NCBI GenBank assembly: GCA_025201375.1
Contig: JAIWZP010000026.1
Location: 186,001 to 250,000 of the forward strand
Direction: 5' to 3'
Origin: Gongronella butleri
Taxonomy: Eukaryota; Mucoromycota; Mucoromycetes; Mucorales; Cunninghamellaceae
Length of the DNA: 64,000 nucleotides
Part shown: positions 50,768 through 63,350 of the stretch, piece after piece
Position numbering within the stretch: the stretch's first letter is position 1
Layout: every line of letters begins with the position of its first letter
The notes under the pieces: generated by a model
Seen by the model: the letters and a program-made list of their open reading frames with translations, nothing else
What the model was told of the DNA's origin: nothing
Database searches by the model: none
Position numbers and translations under genes: made by a program

Positions 50768-51556
50768 TGTATTTGGTGGCGCGTCGCGCATCACGAATGA
50801 TCGTGGCACGACGGCTGGCCCCGTCGTCGTAGCCAAAAGCGCGCCTTTTTTGCCAGTTCCAGACTTGTTTCAGGCTGCCATGTTTCCCAAGATGGATAAT
50901 AAAAAAGCCAGCAGACGACAAGGTGCGCGCGCGGATGCACAAAAAAAAAGACCCTGATATTGCTAGTGGAGGTTGTCTCGATTTGGCAAAGGCGCAATTG
51001 ACAATTTGCAGCGCGCACAAGAAGCCAATAAAATAGGCTATGTTGCCAGCCACAGTGGACACAAAAAAAAAAGGGCGTTTTGATTGAAATCCTGTGTGCT
51101 GTGCTGCACTTTGGGTGGGGAGGATGAAGCTGTGCAACCTCATTTACGACCGCTATAATTAGCACGGGGATGGTGACACGGATCCGTCCTCGTTAATTGG
51201 CGCGCTCGTTCCTTTTTTTTTTTTGTCTTTTCTTCTTTCATCCCTCTACTTTTTTTTTCCCTGGCTACGTTTCTCGCTTCCCCCCTTTGCGACTCTCTCT
51301 CTTTGTCTTGTTGACAACAACACCCTCCCTCCACCCACCCCTTCCAGTCCTTTGATAACCCCTGCCTTTCCTTTACTCTATTCCCTCCCCTCTGTCCCTC
51401 CCTCCATTCCTTGTTGTACTTTTTCGTTCCTTTTTCTTTACCAACCACGCCCTCGTATTCCCTTGTCTTTGTCACTTTTTATAATTTCTCACGTTTCTCT
51501 CTCTCGTCTACCATTTTTGTCCTCCTCTTGAATTTTTTTCTATTAGATTTTTCATC
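47871..51556. other. 3.7-kb gene-free repeat region and homeobox leader
   Basis: No gene is recognised. It holds dispersed repeat copy C, a T run of 35 (50732-50766), and open frames at 49666-50404 without domains. From about 51210 to 51535 the sequence is strongly C/T-rich, and TATTAG just before the homeobox start at 51557 could be the acceptor of a leader intron. Confidence 0.5.
48826..49572 (+). repeat. dispersed ~0.75-kb repeat, copy C
   Basis: Aligned by eye to copies A and B. Shared blocks: GTGAAATGGCGGGCTAGAAA, ATTTTAGTCATGGCGAGTGC, AAAAAAGAGCGGGTTCGACC, GACGAGCAATTCGTGATTTT, CTGACGCGGTTTTTCACGCG, GGTTGAATGGCGTGGCAATC, TGAGGACTTTAG and CTCGACTGCACCCCTTGG. Same orientation as the others. 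Confidence 0.72.
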
Positions 51557-52969
51557 ATGAATTCCCTTTCTACGTCTGACATTCCCCCCGCGCCTTCGCA
51601 TCAACACCACCTTGTGCATTCGCAGCACCAATTGGCCTCTGTTCAGCAGCAACAGCAACAACAGCAACAGGAAGCACTCTTGTCGAAAAAGCGCACGCGT
51701 GTGACGCCATCGCAGCTGCGCGTGCTCGAAGAAACGTTTTCCACGAGCGCGACGCCCGACAGCAAGATGCGCAAGATGCTTGCTGCGAAATTGCAAATGC
51801 CTGAGCGGTCGATCCAAATCTGGTTCCAGAATCGACGCGCCAAAGTCAAGTTGTTGCATCGTCGCGCCCTGCTTCGCGAGGAGCAAGAGGCTGCGCGAGC
51901 CAAGATGTATGCCGAGGCAGCCGCTGCCGCTGCCGCGATGCATCAGCACCAACAGCATCATCACCACATGCCGCCTCCTCCACCTCTTCCTTCGTCGACC
52001 CATGCCCCGCACCATCAGCACCAGCATCAGCAGCATCATCATGCATCTGTGCATGGGATTCCGCCACCACCGCCTCTTGCCATTGCCGCTGCGGCTGCAG
52101 GCACGTCGTATTGGTACACGTCGCCCACATCGACGATGATGACGCCCGCAAGTGCGAAATCGACGTCGCCTACGACAACGACAACCATGATGATGGAGTC
52201 GTACCAGCAGCACCAGCACCAACAACACCACCATGGCCACCACAAATTGACGGCCATGGACCGATGCTGGAGTGCCGAACCATTGTACTCGTATTCGTCG
52301 TCGTCCAATTCGTCGTCGTCGTCGTCGGCCATGTCGGCATCCATGCCCCTTTACATCTCGCCATCGCCGACGCCACACCCTGCGCCTTGTTCTTCTTCCT
52401 TGGATGACTTGTCGTCCGGGTGGATTCACGCGAATGCCATTACCATTGGCACATGGCACCGAATGAAGATCAATGCGCAAGATTTGCAATGCTGCTTCCA
52501 ATTGCAAGAGCGCGCATTCGAGTGGCATATTCGTGACAGCAGCTACCACTTTAAGATGGTGATTTCGTTTGACGCAATTGCATGTCTGGATATTTCCATT
52601 TTGGACAATGGCATCTTTGCCCAGATGGATATTGACTTGACGGAGCCGCCCTTGTTCTTCATGGAGACCATGGACGACAATAACCTCTCGTCGTCGTCGT
52701 CCTCTTGGATCCAATGCAGCGACTTTACAGAGGGCATGCAGGCCACGTGCCACCTGCACCATACCATTCGCGGCCTTGCCACCGACCTCCAGCAGGATTT
52801 GTTGCAAATGATCAACATGGACAAACACCTGTGCCAGGTCATCCGCTTCCCCACGCTGGAAACCTCCGCCGCCACCTCCATGCCGCCTTCGTTTGACGAC
52901 ATGGCCGCCACAAACACCGTCATGCCCACGCATCTGCTCGCAGACGCCCTGCCGCCCCTCCCCTTTTAA
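51557..52969 (+). CDS. homeodomain transcription factor
   Basis: A single exon of 470 residues. A short Gln/His-rich N-terminus leads to a homeodomain at about residues 42-101: KKRTRVTPSQLRVLEETF for helix 1, PDSKMRKMLAAKLQMPER, and the recognition helix SIQIWFQNRRAKVK, with the invariant W-F-N-R. This is a typical 60-residue, non-TALE homeodomain. His/Gln/Pro repeats follow. From about residue 290 an ordered region appears (WIHANAITIGTWHRM, LQCCFQLQERAFEWHI, DSSYHFKMVISFDAI), a beta-rich block that seems conserved-looking rather than low-complexity, and the end is FDDMAATNTVMP with a proline tail. The protein should be a nuclear DNA-binding regulator; targets are unknown. A long C/T-rich leader precedes it. 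The antisense frame over the same span is a shadow of this gene. Confidence 0.9.
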   Translation: MNSLSTSDIPPAPSHQHHLVHSQHQLASVQQQQQQQQQEALLSKKRTRVTPSQLRVLEETFSTSATPDSKMRKMLAAKLQMPERSIQIWFQNRRAKVKLLHRRALLREEQEAARAKMYAEAAAAAAAMHQHQQHHHHMPPPPPLPSSTHAPHHQHQHQQHHHASVHGIPPPPPLAIAAAAAGTSYWYTSPTSTMMTPASAKSTSPTTTTTMMMESYQQHQHQQHHHGHHKLTAMDRCWSAEPLYSYSSSSNSSSSSSAMSASMPLYISPSPTPHPAPCSSSLDDLSSGWIHANAITIGTWHRMKINAQDLQCCFQLQERAFEWHIRDSSYHFKMVISFDAIACLDISILDNGIFAQMDIDLTEPPLFFMETMDDNNLSSSSSSWIQCSDFTEGMQATCHLHHTIRGLATDLQQDLLQMINMDKHLCQVIRFPTLETSAATSMPPSFDDMAATNTVMPTHLLADALPPLPF

Positions 52970-53505
52970 TGCCATCTCGTCTTTTTGGCAAAAAAAAAAA
53001 GTGACATCATTTAGCCCTTTTTTTTTTTCTTCCCTTTTTTATTACTTTGTTCCTGCCGTCCATCCCCCATTTTGTTCACGTTAGCCAGTCCATCTTTTAT
53101 TTCTTTCTTATCATCATTTTGTATCCCCACCCCCTTTTGATTCCTCTTTTTTTTTCTTTCTATGTTGTAACACCATGGCCCCACCACAATAAACAGCGGG
53201 CTTCGGGCCCTCCATTCATTCATTCATTTCCATATCATACAATCATCTCTCTACTGTCAATGCAAGAAAAAAAAGGAAAAAAAAAGGGGAAGCGTGTTTG
53301 CTGGAAACACCAAAAAAGGCAAATGGCATTGGCCACCGCCAATGCCGACGGGCGCTCTTTTCTTTTTTTTTTTCTGACAAAAGGGGGGGGGGAAGGACTC
53401 CCCTTTTTTTTTCATCGCCCCAACCTGTTTTCCCCACCTTTTTGTACTTCTTTTCTCCACTTTTTTTTTATCTTTTTTTTTTTCCAACGCCACACACATA
53501 CACGT
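52970..53505. other. intergenic, homeobox 3' end and FMP27 promoter
   Basis: No gene is recognised. ACAATAAACAGC near 53186 is a likely poly(A) signal for the homeodomain gene. The last 120 bp is T- and C-rich leader followed by ACACATACACGT before the ATG. Confidence 0.45.
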
Positions 53506-56500
53506 ATGGTGAATGTCGTCCTTTTGGGGACACTTGTGGTCTTTTTATTCTGGTGGTGGGTCAAGCACAAGGTGGGGCTGACGTGCCGCGTTGGGTTTGG
53601 CGTTGTAGAGGACGTGTCCGTTCAAATTGGCGGCGGCTGGACGTTTCACGTAAAGTCAGTGCGGTGCCGGTGGTCCGAGTCGCCGTGGACGCTGTGCACA
53701 GTGCATGTTAGTGGCCTGACGATCATGTCACCTCTGCCGATGCCAAGAAAAGCATCCAATTCGGCCCATTCGCCTGCGGCAACCGGTTTTCGCCTGTTTT
53801 TTTGGATGACACGCGTGTGCCCATGGATCGTGGGCGTGCCTGCGCAGTGGGTGCTCGCCATCGCAACTCGGGTGCTGGACCTAAGCCTGGTCGGCCTCAC
53901 GTGGCACGTCGCCATGCCCTCGTCGTCATCATCGTCGACGACATCATCGCAGACACACTATTGCACACTGACAGTCGATGCGCTTGAATATCGGCCCGCG
54001 CTCTGGATTGTCCAAGGCCACGACAATGATAAGAGCCTCTATGTGTCGCTGTGCCCACCCATCAAACACTTTTTCGCCCGGAAACAGCTGGAATTCACGC
54101 TCATTGTGCACCCAATGCATCTAAGATCGACGGATGGCGACACTATGGTACGCACATCCACCATCCAGGCAACCATGGCCTTGGCCATGGCCCCCGCCTA
54201 CCCCCGCGTCACAGACATTGACTTTTCCACTCATCTCGACGTGATTCAAGTTGCGACACTCACGCTCACCAAGGAAATCCTCGCCTACACCACATTGACA
54301 CAGAAAGCCGGCATCCATGCCATGCCTCCAACCCCCATGGATCATGTAAAAATGCGTTGGATTGGGAGAGGGGGGAGGGGCAGAGATCAAAAAGAACAAA
54401 AAACAAAAACTTGAGATGGGCGGCAGGGCTTGCATGAATTGGCAACAATGCACCGAAAAAGCAAAAAAAAAAAAAAAAAGGGGGGGGGAAGGGCGGGGAA
54501 AGACGGTCATCTGACCTCCTTATTTTTTTTTACCCTTTTTTTATTTTTTATTATGTTGTTGTTTAGGGTGGTGACACGCAATGTGGTGCTCAGCTGGTGC
54601 CGCGGATGCACTGTTCATTTTCATGTGGCAAATTGGTGTGTTTTAGCGATCAATCGCTTGTTCAATCGTTTCAGCATCGATTGGAATTGAACGACGTGCT
54701 TTTGCGTGCGTCGCCGAGCAGCGTGGATGTGATGGCCCATGCATTGTGTCTGTCGCTCATGGACACGGTCGTGCTTGAACTTCTGACGATCCCATCGCTG
54801 TCCATGAACGCGGCGCGGCTTCCATCCCATTGGCAATGGACTACGACGCTCAATGAAGCGCAATGCACGATCGATATGGCCAAGCAGCATCTTGTGGCCC
54901 TGTTCATCGAGCAATTGCGCTATTTTGTGTTCACATCGACGCCGCCAAAAGCAGATTCGTCGGAAATTCAAGAGAATGGCACGCCGCCCGTCTTGACGCC
55001 AATCCTGGACGTGTCCTTGGTGCTGCTTTCGCCGCGACTGGTCTTGCAACAACTGCCATTACAGGGCGAATGTGCGTGCTCGAGTGTGCGTTGGATATTG
55101 GCTGTGGAGCGCGACGCGACACGTCGGCAGCCCATGCCGTATCGCCTCACGTTTTGGCTCACCATGGACGCCATGGCCGTCAATTACCACCAGCAAAGGC
55201 AATGGCGATCATTTCTCGCGGCATCGCATCTGAATTTCGTGACCATTCTGCAAACACAGCCGCTTTTGATCGATTCCGAGGCATCCATGCACACGCCTGT
55301 CGTTTACCTGCTTGAAAACGATGCATTGGAGGAGCCATTGAAGCACTCAAAGCACAGGCACTCAAGATCCAGCGGATCCACCGAGACCATGATGCCCACG
55401 GAACCCCTTTTATATTGGCAGGCCCTGTTTGCCCCCATGTCCAGTATGCTTTCCAGCCTTACCACACCCTCACGCGCGCCACGACAAGAATTCACAGTCG
55501 CGCACCTCTTGCAGCACTGCGCCGCCCACTATCACATGTACGACGCCAAGGTTGTGCTCCATGCAATCGATCCTCCCGATCAACATGCCATTTATCGTGA
55601 AAATACCATGGATCCCCCTCCTTCTCCCCCGGCCACGGATCCATACGGCAACAATATGCTCGATTCGCATCTTGACAACCGGCCTGCGCAGCCCATTGCA
55701 ATCCAATTGGCCATGGCGTGGGACAGGGTAGGGATTACGATGGACCGTGGCCACAATGGCTTGTCCTTGTCGATGCATCAGGTGCGCCTGTCGCGCGTGG
55801 TAAATGTGGACCCTCAAGAAATCGAAAAAACGGACGCATTGCTCATGGCGTGGGTGTCACATGTCACGCTCGGCTTGCAATGGCAGCCCAAAAACGTCGT
55901 TTGTCGCGTCACCCTGCACAAACTCGCGATCTGCTACACGCTCGGCCACCACTATGCCCTGCTAACCACCACCACCGCCGCACAGCGTGTCGCCGCTGCA
56001 TGGATCGACAATTGGAAACAGATGGACACGGTCCATGCCATGGAAAATGGGGAAAACGCGAAATCATCAACAAAATGGTTGCCACCACAGACGACCATGT
56101 CGGTCCAAGCGGATATTCAGCGCCTGGACGTTCATTTGGTCTTGCCCGACGCACAGCATCAATTGTACCTGAGGCTCAGCAACCTGTGTTGGCAATCGAC
56201 GCGCCAATCGCTCGACATGGCGTGCATCGCCCTCTTTGGCCAGGCCACCACCCATCCAAAGCGATGGCAATTGCTCGTCCAGGCCGACCAGACGCGACTT
56301 GAGCCATCACCTCCGTACTCATCCTCATCCTCATCCTCATCCAATGAAAAAGCGAAAAACGATGAAAATACCCCTTGGCTGGCCATTGACGCCGCACGGC
56401 TCCTTGTGCGTTTGCCGCACGGATTTGTGGTGCACGGGCTCATTGACCAAGCCATCAATTTGGTCAAGGCATTGAAGGAATTGCACAATGCACCACGATT

Positions 56501-59024
56501 CACGTTCAATGGCCCAGTCGCCAACAATGACCCAATCAATGTGCCGTCTATTCATGCTCGCTGCGCGTGGGTCCATGTCCGTATTGACGACGACCCACTC
56601 GAGGCGCGTTTGCGCCGCATCTTCCGCGCCCAACAGCAATTCCCGCCCACGCGCGCATCATCTTCCTTGACTTCCACCACCACATCCGCATCATCATCCT
56701 CAAGTAACAATGAGCCGTCCTTGACATTGTCATCGTCGTCATCGTCAGTGCATCCGTCCACGTCCAATTCATCAGCAGAAGCATCCTCACCAAGCAGTAC
56801 TGGCGTAGCAAACGCGTCTTTACTGTCAACACGCTGGATCCATCGATTGCGGCGCCTCCGGCAACAGGAACACGATCACCAGCGACAGCTGCTGTACGAA
56901 CAGGGTTGCTTCAAAGGGCGCGACAAGGGAAAAGGGCGGCAAACGAGCAACAATGGCGTAAATGGGTCGAAAATATATAAAAACGCGTCGGGCGGCAACG
57001 ACGACGACGACAACTTGCTGTCTGATTTGGTGGTCTGCGACTTTTCCGATGAATTCCAGCTCCAATGCGTGCCTTTGCCATTGGACACGCCGTTGGCAAC
57101 GTGCACCGTGGCAAATGCATCGCTCAACATGGCATCGCCCACCACGGCCGAAATGGACCCAAGGTTGTTCATCCACCACGTCGGCCGCAATGTGCCTCTG
57201 GACCTCGACTATGCATTTGTCATTCCATTGATAGTGAATTGGAGCGCCGGAGAGACATTGGTGCGGCTCCGCGACTACCCAGTGCCAATGCTGCACATTC
57301 CGCCGCCTGTTGCCTCGTCATCGTCCTCATCATCGACGAATGACCACCCAAAGAGCTGGGCCATGACGGGAAGGTACGTGATTGCCGACGATTTGGGCAT
57401 TTCCGATGGAAAACGCCATGTTTGCTTGAATTTGGTGCCCGGGTACGATTTGATTGTGGTGCGCACGGCATCGCCCACCAAATTCTACTCGCAGGTCCAC
57501 TACCACGTGCTGACCAAGCACCTCGTGCTCTTGTCGTGGGCTATCGCCTACCAGCCGGCGCTTGCATGCCTTTTGGCGTGCCTCGATGCCATCTTGCCGC
57601 TGACCGTCGATCCGTCGCTCAAACCGCGTTTTTGTGACAAATTGAGGCTCATGATCCACACACAGTGCAAGGTAGCGCTTGCCGGCGACCTGTGCCTCAT
57701 CTTAAAGGGCACCACCAGCCCCTACACGCTGACTGATAGCGGTGCAGGGCTTGCCAAGCTGTGGCACGGCAACGTCCAGTGCTTCCTCGGCCACCCAAAC
57801 CTCCAGCAGGAACTCTTGCAGGTTCACAGCCGCGATTGCCTGTTTGGCGTCCCGGATCTCGCATCCGTGCCCATCATTGGCCATTACCACCATGGCAATT
57901 CGCTCCCTTTTACCCCGACAACCACACCGCTGCATTTCACCTTTACAAAGATCGCCATCAAGCTCTTTGGTGGCGTGCAAATGGGCATTGGCTGCCATCT
58001 CGAGCCCCTGGGCCACGCAAGGCTTTTTAAACCGCATTATCACGTCGTCTTCAAGTCGCCAGAGTATGCTGATGTAAGATGAAAGGCCCATTGGGACAAA
58101 AAAAAAAAGGGGGGGGAGGGAGAAGCGAAAAAAAAATTGCAGAAAAATAGCAAAAAAAAAAAAAAAAAGAATTCAATTCTCAATTGCCTTTTTTTCTTCC
58201 ATTTAGGCGCAGCATGACGCGTATGCAGGTTTTCGATCGCATGGCACGCATCTGTCGTTCAGCATTATTCAACGTCGGCCGTTGCATGGCGAGGGCGACG
58301 AGCGCAATGGGATGCACCTGACGCCGGATTTCATGGCGCATTTCCTACAATGGTATGATCTGTTTGGCGGGCCAATGAACCATGTGCCGCTGCGGCTGCC
58401 GTATGTCATGGCGTCTGCGGAAAAAGACGCCTTTCTTGCATCATCCTCAGAGCCAATAACATGCATGTCGCCGCCCTTGTCGGACGAGCAGCTGGGCAAA
58501 CACATGCAATCGCTAAAGTACAAGATCGACGTCGCACCCATGGCGTTTTCCCTCTTTTGCCGTACGGGCGACGCGGCCATGGTCGGGTTAAAGGCACGCG
58601 TCGACCATTTCACGCTCGATATTCATCAGCGCCGCAAGACCGCCGACGACGACGAATTGGCACGCGTCAATTCGTCGTGGCCATTGCACCACGCCGAAAT
58701 CCAGCTCACCCACGTCGACATTCGCGCCATCCACAACATAGCTGGCGGCGTGGTCAATCATGAATTGCCGCCGCCCTTCCCCTGGATGGACCCCGACGAC
58801 TGGGTCGACCTCGACACACACTATCGCCTCCAGCCGCCGCTCGTCGTGCGAGCCCTTCCGTTTGCATCGTCACCCTTTGTCGTCTACACGCGTCAATTGG
58901 ACCCAAAATTCATCAAACACCACCGGCACCTCAACGATACCCACGCCTGCATCATCGGCGCTGCAAAACGTAATATCGACAGAGAAAGAGAAAGAGCGAG
59001 AGAGAGCGAGAGCGAGTGACAGAG

Positions 59025-59084
<60 letters not shown>

Positions 59085-62000
59085 TTGGAAACAAAAGAGG
59101 AAAAAAATAGCTCAATTGCTTTTTTTTAATTCAGCGGCGCATGTCACATTGCAAGACCAAGCATATCAACGGATGGACAAGATGGATGCGTTGCACCGGC
59201 ATCATCAGCATCTGCTAGAGGCCATGGAGGCTCAATTGGCACGATCGCCCTATAGCAGCGAGCTGCAGGAAAAGGTAAAAACACGGCGTGTTTCGCGTTT
59301 TTCGCGTCCAATTTCTCACTTTTTTTTTATTCTAGTGCAACGAGACGATGGCTACACTGCAGGCATTGGACACGCGTCGGCGGCTGTTGAAGCAGTACAT
59401 GGAGGCCATGGGTAGTGGTGCGTCGTCTTTGGGTGGATTTGAAGATGGAACGTCTGTTGAGGCTTGGGAGCAGTTGATGGGCCGATTCAAAGAGTGCTAC
59501 ACGGTTCATCAGCCGCACATTGTGTGGACCACAGCGATCCACGAGGTGATCCATCGCTGGCTCGAGGCGCGCGCACAGCAAAAGATCCATGCGTACAATG
59601 TGTCCAGTCGCGCCATCCACACATTGCAAAGCCTCATTGACCAAGCCATTGGGACCACAACGACAACAACAGCCACAACGACCACAGGCGGAGCATCCTT
59701 TTCGTCGCCATTGTCGTCATCACCAGACGCGTTGCTGGAGCAACACCCGTCCAATTCTCAAAATATGCAACAACAGACCGCGACACGGTTCACACAAGAC
59801 CTTTTGCGTTTGTTCATGCAGCCTGCGCATGTGGACAACGAGACACAGCAACAAAAGGCCCAAAAAGAGCCAAAATCGACAAACCCACCCAACCAAAACG
59901 CCAATGACCCGCACCACCACCTTGCATCCATGTCGTCGGACCACGTGTGCGATAGCATGACCCTGTTTGATTTGTGGCACCCGCAAGTATATCTTCAAAG
60001 CGTGTCCTCGGAGGCAATGAACCCGTCCATGCCCAATCATTGCACGACCAGGCATCTGCACAACCATTTGCCAAGACATCAACAACAAGAGCAACAAAAT
60101 GAACAGCCCGGTGTGTTGCTCGTTGCTAACCATCGTGTGCAAGTCAAGCAATTGGCCATTTCCGAGCGCGACAACATGGACATGGACACGGGTCTTGTGA
60201 AAAAGCGCACGATTGCCTCTTTAAACGGGCTTCAGCTCTTTGTCGTCCAACACGGGCCCATGGACCGCGTCGAGAAGCTGCTGGATATCGATGCCTTTGA
60301 CACGTCGCCGCAAATCACCTTGTCGTCCTCATGGCTGCCGCCTGAACTCGTCCATTTGCCAGAAAAACATCGCGACGCGCTTTTACCGTGCCGCTTTTAT
60401 CGATTCGACAGCAAGATCGAAGGCACCATGCAATTCGACAGGATCAATCCCGTGAGGCTTGCCGCGGCCGCCAAGGGTCACCATGGCAACGATGACAATG
60501 ATGACGAAAATGAGGAAGATGACGCGTTACCAAGCAACACGACCCAATTCCACTTCCCAAGCTTCAGCATTGCCGCCGATCCGTATCAATACAGCGTGTT
60601 GTCACGCGTCATCATGGATCTCGTGCTCGCGCGCAAGGTCAGCAAGAGTCAACGCGAATCACCACGCCTTTCCGACCGTCTATTGAGTTTCCACGCCAAT
60701 GGCCACTCATTGCACCAAGTCCTTAGCGAGGCCATGGCCCTCCAGGCCCTCGTCCGTGAACACGCCTACCATTATACCCTGCTCGGCTCACTCGACCCCA
60801 CAAAACGCAAACAAGATGCCAATTTTCAATTGACCGGCAAAATCGCCTCGTTTGACGGAAATAACGCCATGGACGCGTTGTGTTCCTCTTTTTCCTCGTG
60901 TTCCTCGTCGTCGTCGTCGTCCGATGACGCGTCCATGGCATCGTCATCATCCACCGCCCACCACCACGCCACGCGCCAACAGCAGCATTGCCAAGACATG
61001 CAACACCACGATCTGCTCTGGCGCGTCACGTTGGATAGACACCGGCGCCAATGGCACCAGTACCAGGATCAATTGCGTGACCTGATGCAGTCCATCAAGT
61101 ACCTGCTGCGCCGATCCGCCCACACGCTGCAGCAGCATGCGCGCACAAACGATGACGATAATGAAAATGACGAAAACGCCATGTCTGTCGACGATGCCTG
61201 GCATGTTTTGCAACGCGGTGGCGATCCCGTATTCCTTTCCTCATCCAGCATGAGCGCCGACATGGACAAAGCCATCAAAAGGGACAGAAGAGACGAAATC
61301 GATGAAAAAGACGACGACAATCCGCTGTTGCCCGTGGAAAAGATCCAGGTAGCCATTGATTCGCTTGTGTGGACCATGCGCACCGCCGACGGCGACCCCT
61401 TCAGCCAATGGGCAGTGTCAAACACAAATTACGTGCGCATGGTGTACAAAAACAAGAATTTACAACATACACTCGACATTGACAAGTTGCTCGTCACTGA
61501 CACATCGCCTAACCCGGCGTTTCGCCACGTGCTCGCGCCTTATCTCGCAACCATCAACAGCTCGACGGCGCGAAAAAAGAAGAAAAAAGACGAACGCGAC
61601 ACCTTGGCAGCAAAAATGCCAAAACAAAGCGATTCGTTGGGATCGCAACGCCGTATCGCCCATGACTTTTCGCGTCACAAGATGATCCACGCGCGCCTTG
61701 AATCCATGCCGCCCGTCGCAGGCATACCCATCATCCAGCACCTTGAGATTAATCTATTTCCCCTGCATTTGCAAATCACTTATGCCTTTTGGCGCGCATT
61801 GCTCACGTACCTGTTCCCAAAACCCCTGACAGCATCGCTGTCGTCGTCATCGTCGTCCGTATCCGTCATGCCACCGCCACCACAGGCTGCCACACCCACT
61901 ATGTCATCGTCAACCCCATTGGCTGGCTCCATCAATGCATTCCGTGCATCTGCTTCCGCACCCACCACACCAACCGCCACCACCGCGTATGATCGTCATC

Positions 62001-62357
62001 ACCATGCCGCCTTGCCCCATCGCACACACCCGTCCGCCGCTCAATTGACCGCATTAAACACATTTTCGGCCGAAAATACCCTCGACGCGGCCGACTCGGC
62101 ACGCCCACGGTCGTCCTTGTCCGCATCCTCGTCGCGCATCCACCGCATGTCATTTCCGCCACGCCTCGACCTCTCATTGATCGACAACAAGTCGACAAAT
62201 GATGACGAGCGCCGCGATGACGACGTCAGCATCATGAAACAGCGTGCATCCACTACACGTTCGTTTATTCTCATCAAAATCCCGGGTGTGGAGCACTGCC
62301 TGAGCTTCAAAGTAAGAGACAGAGAGAGAAAAAAATGAGGGGACAATTGACTTGCTC

Positions 62358-62396
<39 letters not shown>

Positions 62397-63350
62397 GTAC
62401 TAAAAAAAGGGAAAAAAGGCCATTTATAATCTGCACAACTTTCGATTCAAGCAGCCCAGCTTGGAATACCGCAACAAGTGCTGCTCCTGGTACGAGTTGC
62501 TGCAGCTGTTGAAAAAAGGTATTACCTTGTTGCACATTTGAAACATTGGGCTCATTTCGGTTCATTTTTTCTCTTTTTTTTTTCTCTGTCCAGATTTCCG
62601 TCGCTCGGTGATCCGGCACGGTGGCAAGCTGCTAAAGGAGAAGCTGACGCCACGGCGGCGCAGCAGCAAGCAGATTGACATGGACCAGGCGAGTCTGTGG
62701 GACGACGATGATGAAAATGGCGAAATTGACGAGCATGCGCCGCCCATGGCCATGCACGGTCAGCAATCCAGCAGCGGGCTCAGCCGCAATAGCACCGACG
62801 ATACCATGCGCACTGCCCAAAGCAGCGTCCACAGCATGATCAGTGGCAGCGGCAGTGGGGAAAGCAGCCATCATGCCGAGAATCCGACGTATACTAGCAC
62901 AGACAATGTCCATCCACTTGATATCATGGCTAACGCTGATGATGACGACGATTTGTCGTCCTCGTCCTCGGACCACTATCGAGATGACAGCTCCAGTACC
63001 ACCACCAACGAATCGCTCGAGCATCTTTTGCTCGCGCTCGATGGCGACGCCAGCGATCACGCGCTGGAGGATGACGATGAAGACGACGACGACGACGACA
63101 ATGACCTTGTCTCCCTCCACTCGGACAACTCGGAAAATCAAACCCGCCCATTGCGCCGCTCATTCACAAGGTAATGACAAAGAAAAATGCGTCGAAACAA
63201 GCATATCCGCTCGCGATTTGACGCGTTTTCTTCTTGCACTCTTTCTTTAGGTGGTTCTCCAAGCGCAATAAGGTTACAGGCATGGAAGCGCCCGAATTGG
63301 AGCACCTGTCCAAGGCGCGACTGCTGTTTGGCAAGCATTACGGCCATTGA
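53506..63350 (+). CDS. fmp27: Fmp27/Hobbit/BLTP2 bridge-like lipid-transfer protein
   Basis: Inferred exons are 53506-54345, 54567-58073, 58207-58969, 59135-59274, 59336-62311, 62410-62518, 62594-63170 and 63251-63350, giving 3003 residues with every junction in frame. An N-terminal membrane anchor (residues 4-19, VVLLGTLVVFLFWWWV) is followed by long beta-rich sequence. Family landmarks are RFCDKLRLMIH near residue 1300 (the GFWDK region), HLTPDFMAHFLQWYDLFGG, SSWLPPELV near 2080 (the WPPW region), FDRINPVRL, YQYSVLSRVIMDLVL, and near 2750 YNLHNFRFKQPSLEYRNK. Such proteins form hydrophobic grooves that move lipid at ER-plasma membrane contacts. It is longer than yeast Fmp27 (2628) because of Ser-, Asp- and His-rich insertions. 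Exon 6 starts only eight bases after a TACTAA branch-like site. Introns carry A runs up to 55 nt. Confidence 0.88.
59028..59082 (+). repeat. A homopolymer of 55 nt in an FMP27 intron
   Basis: An uninterrupted run of 55 A lies in intron 3 of the FMP27 gene, after a GAGA-rich stretch. It is the longest of several runs over 30 nt in the window (others at 31478-31510, 41075-41112, 43727-43757, 50732-50766 and 62361-62395). Confidence 0.85.

Noticed and set aside
51479..52975. Long minus-strand open frame of about 498 codons
   Set aside because: It is the antisense of the homeodomain gene; the translation is Arg- and Val-rich low complexity without any domain.
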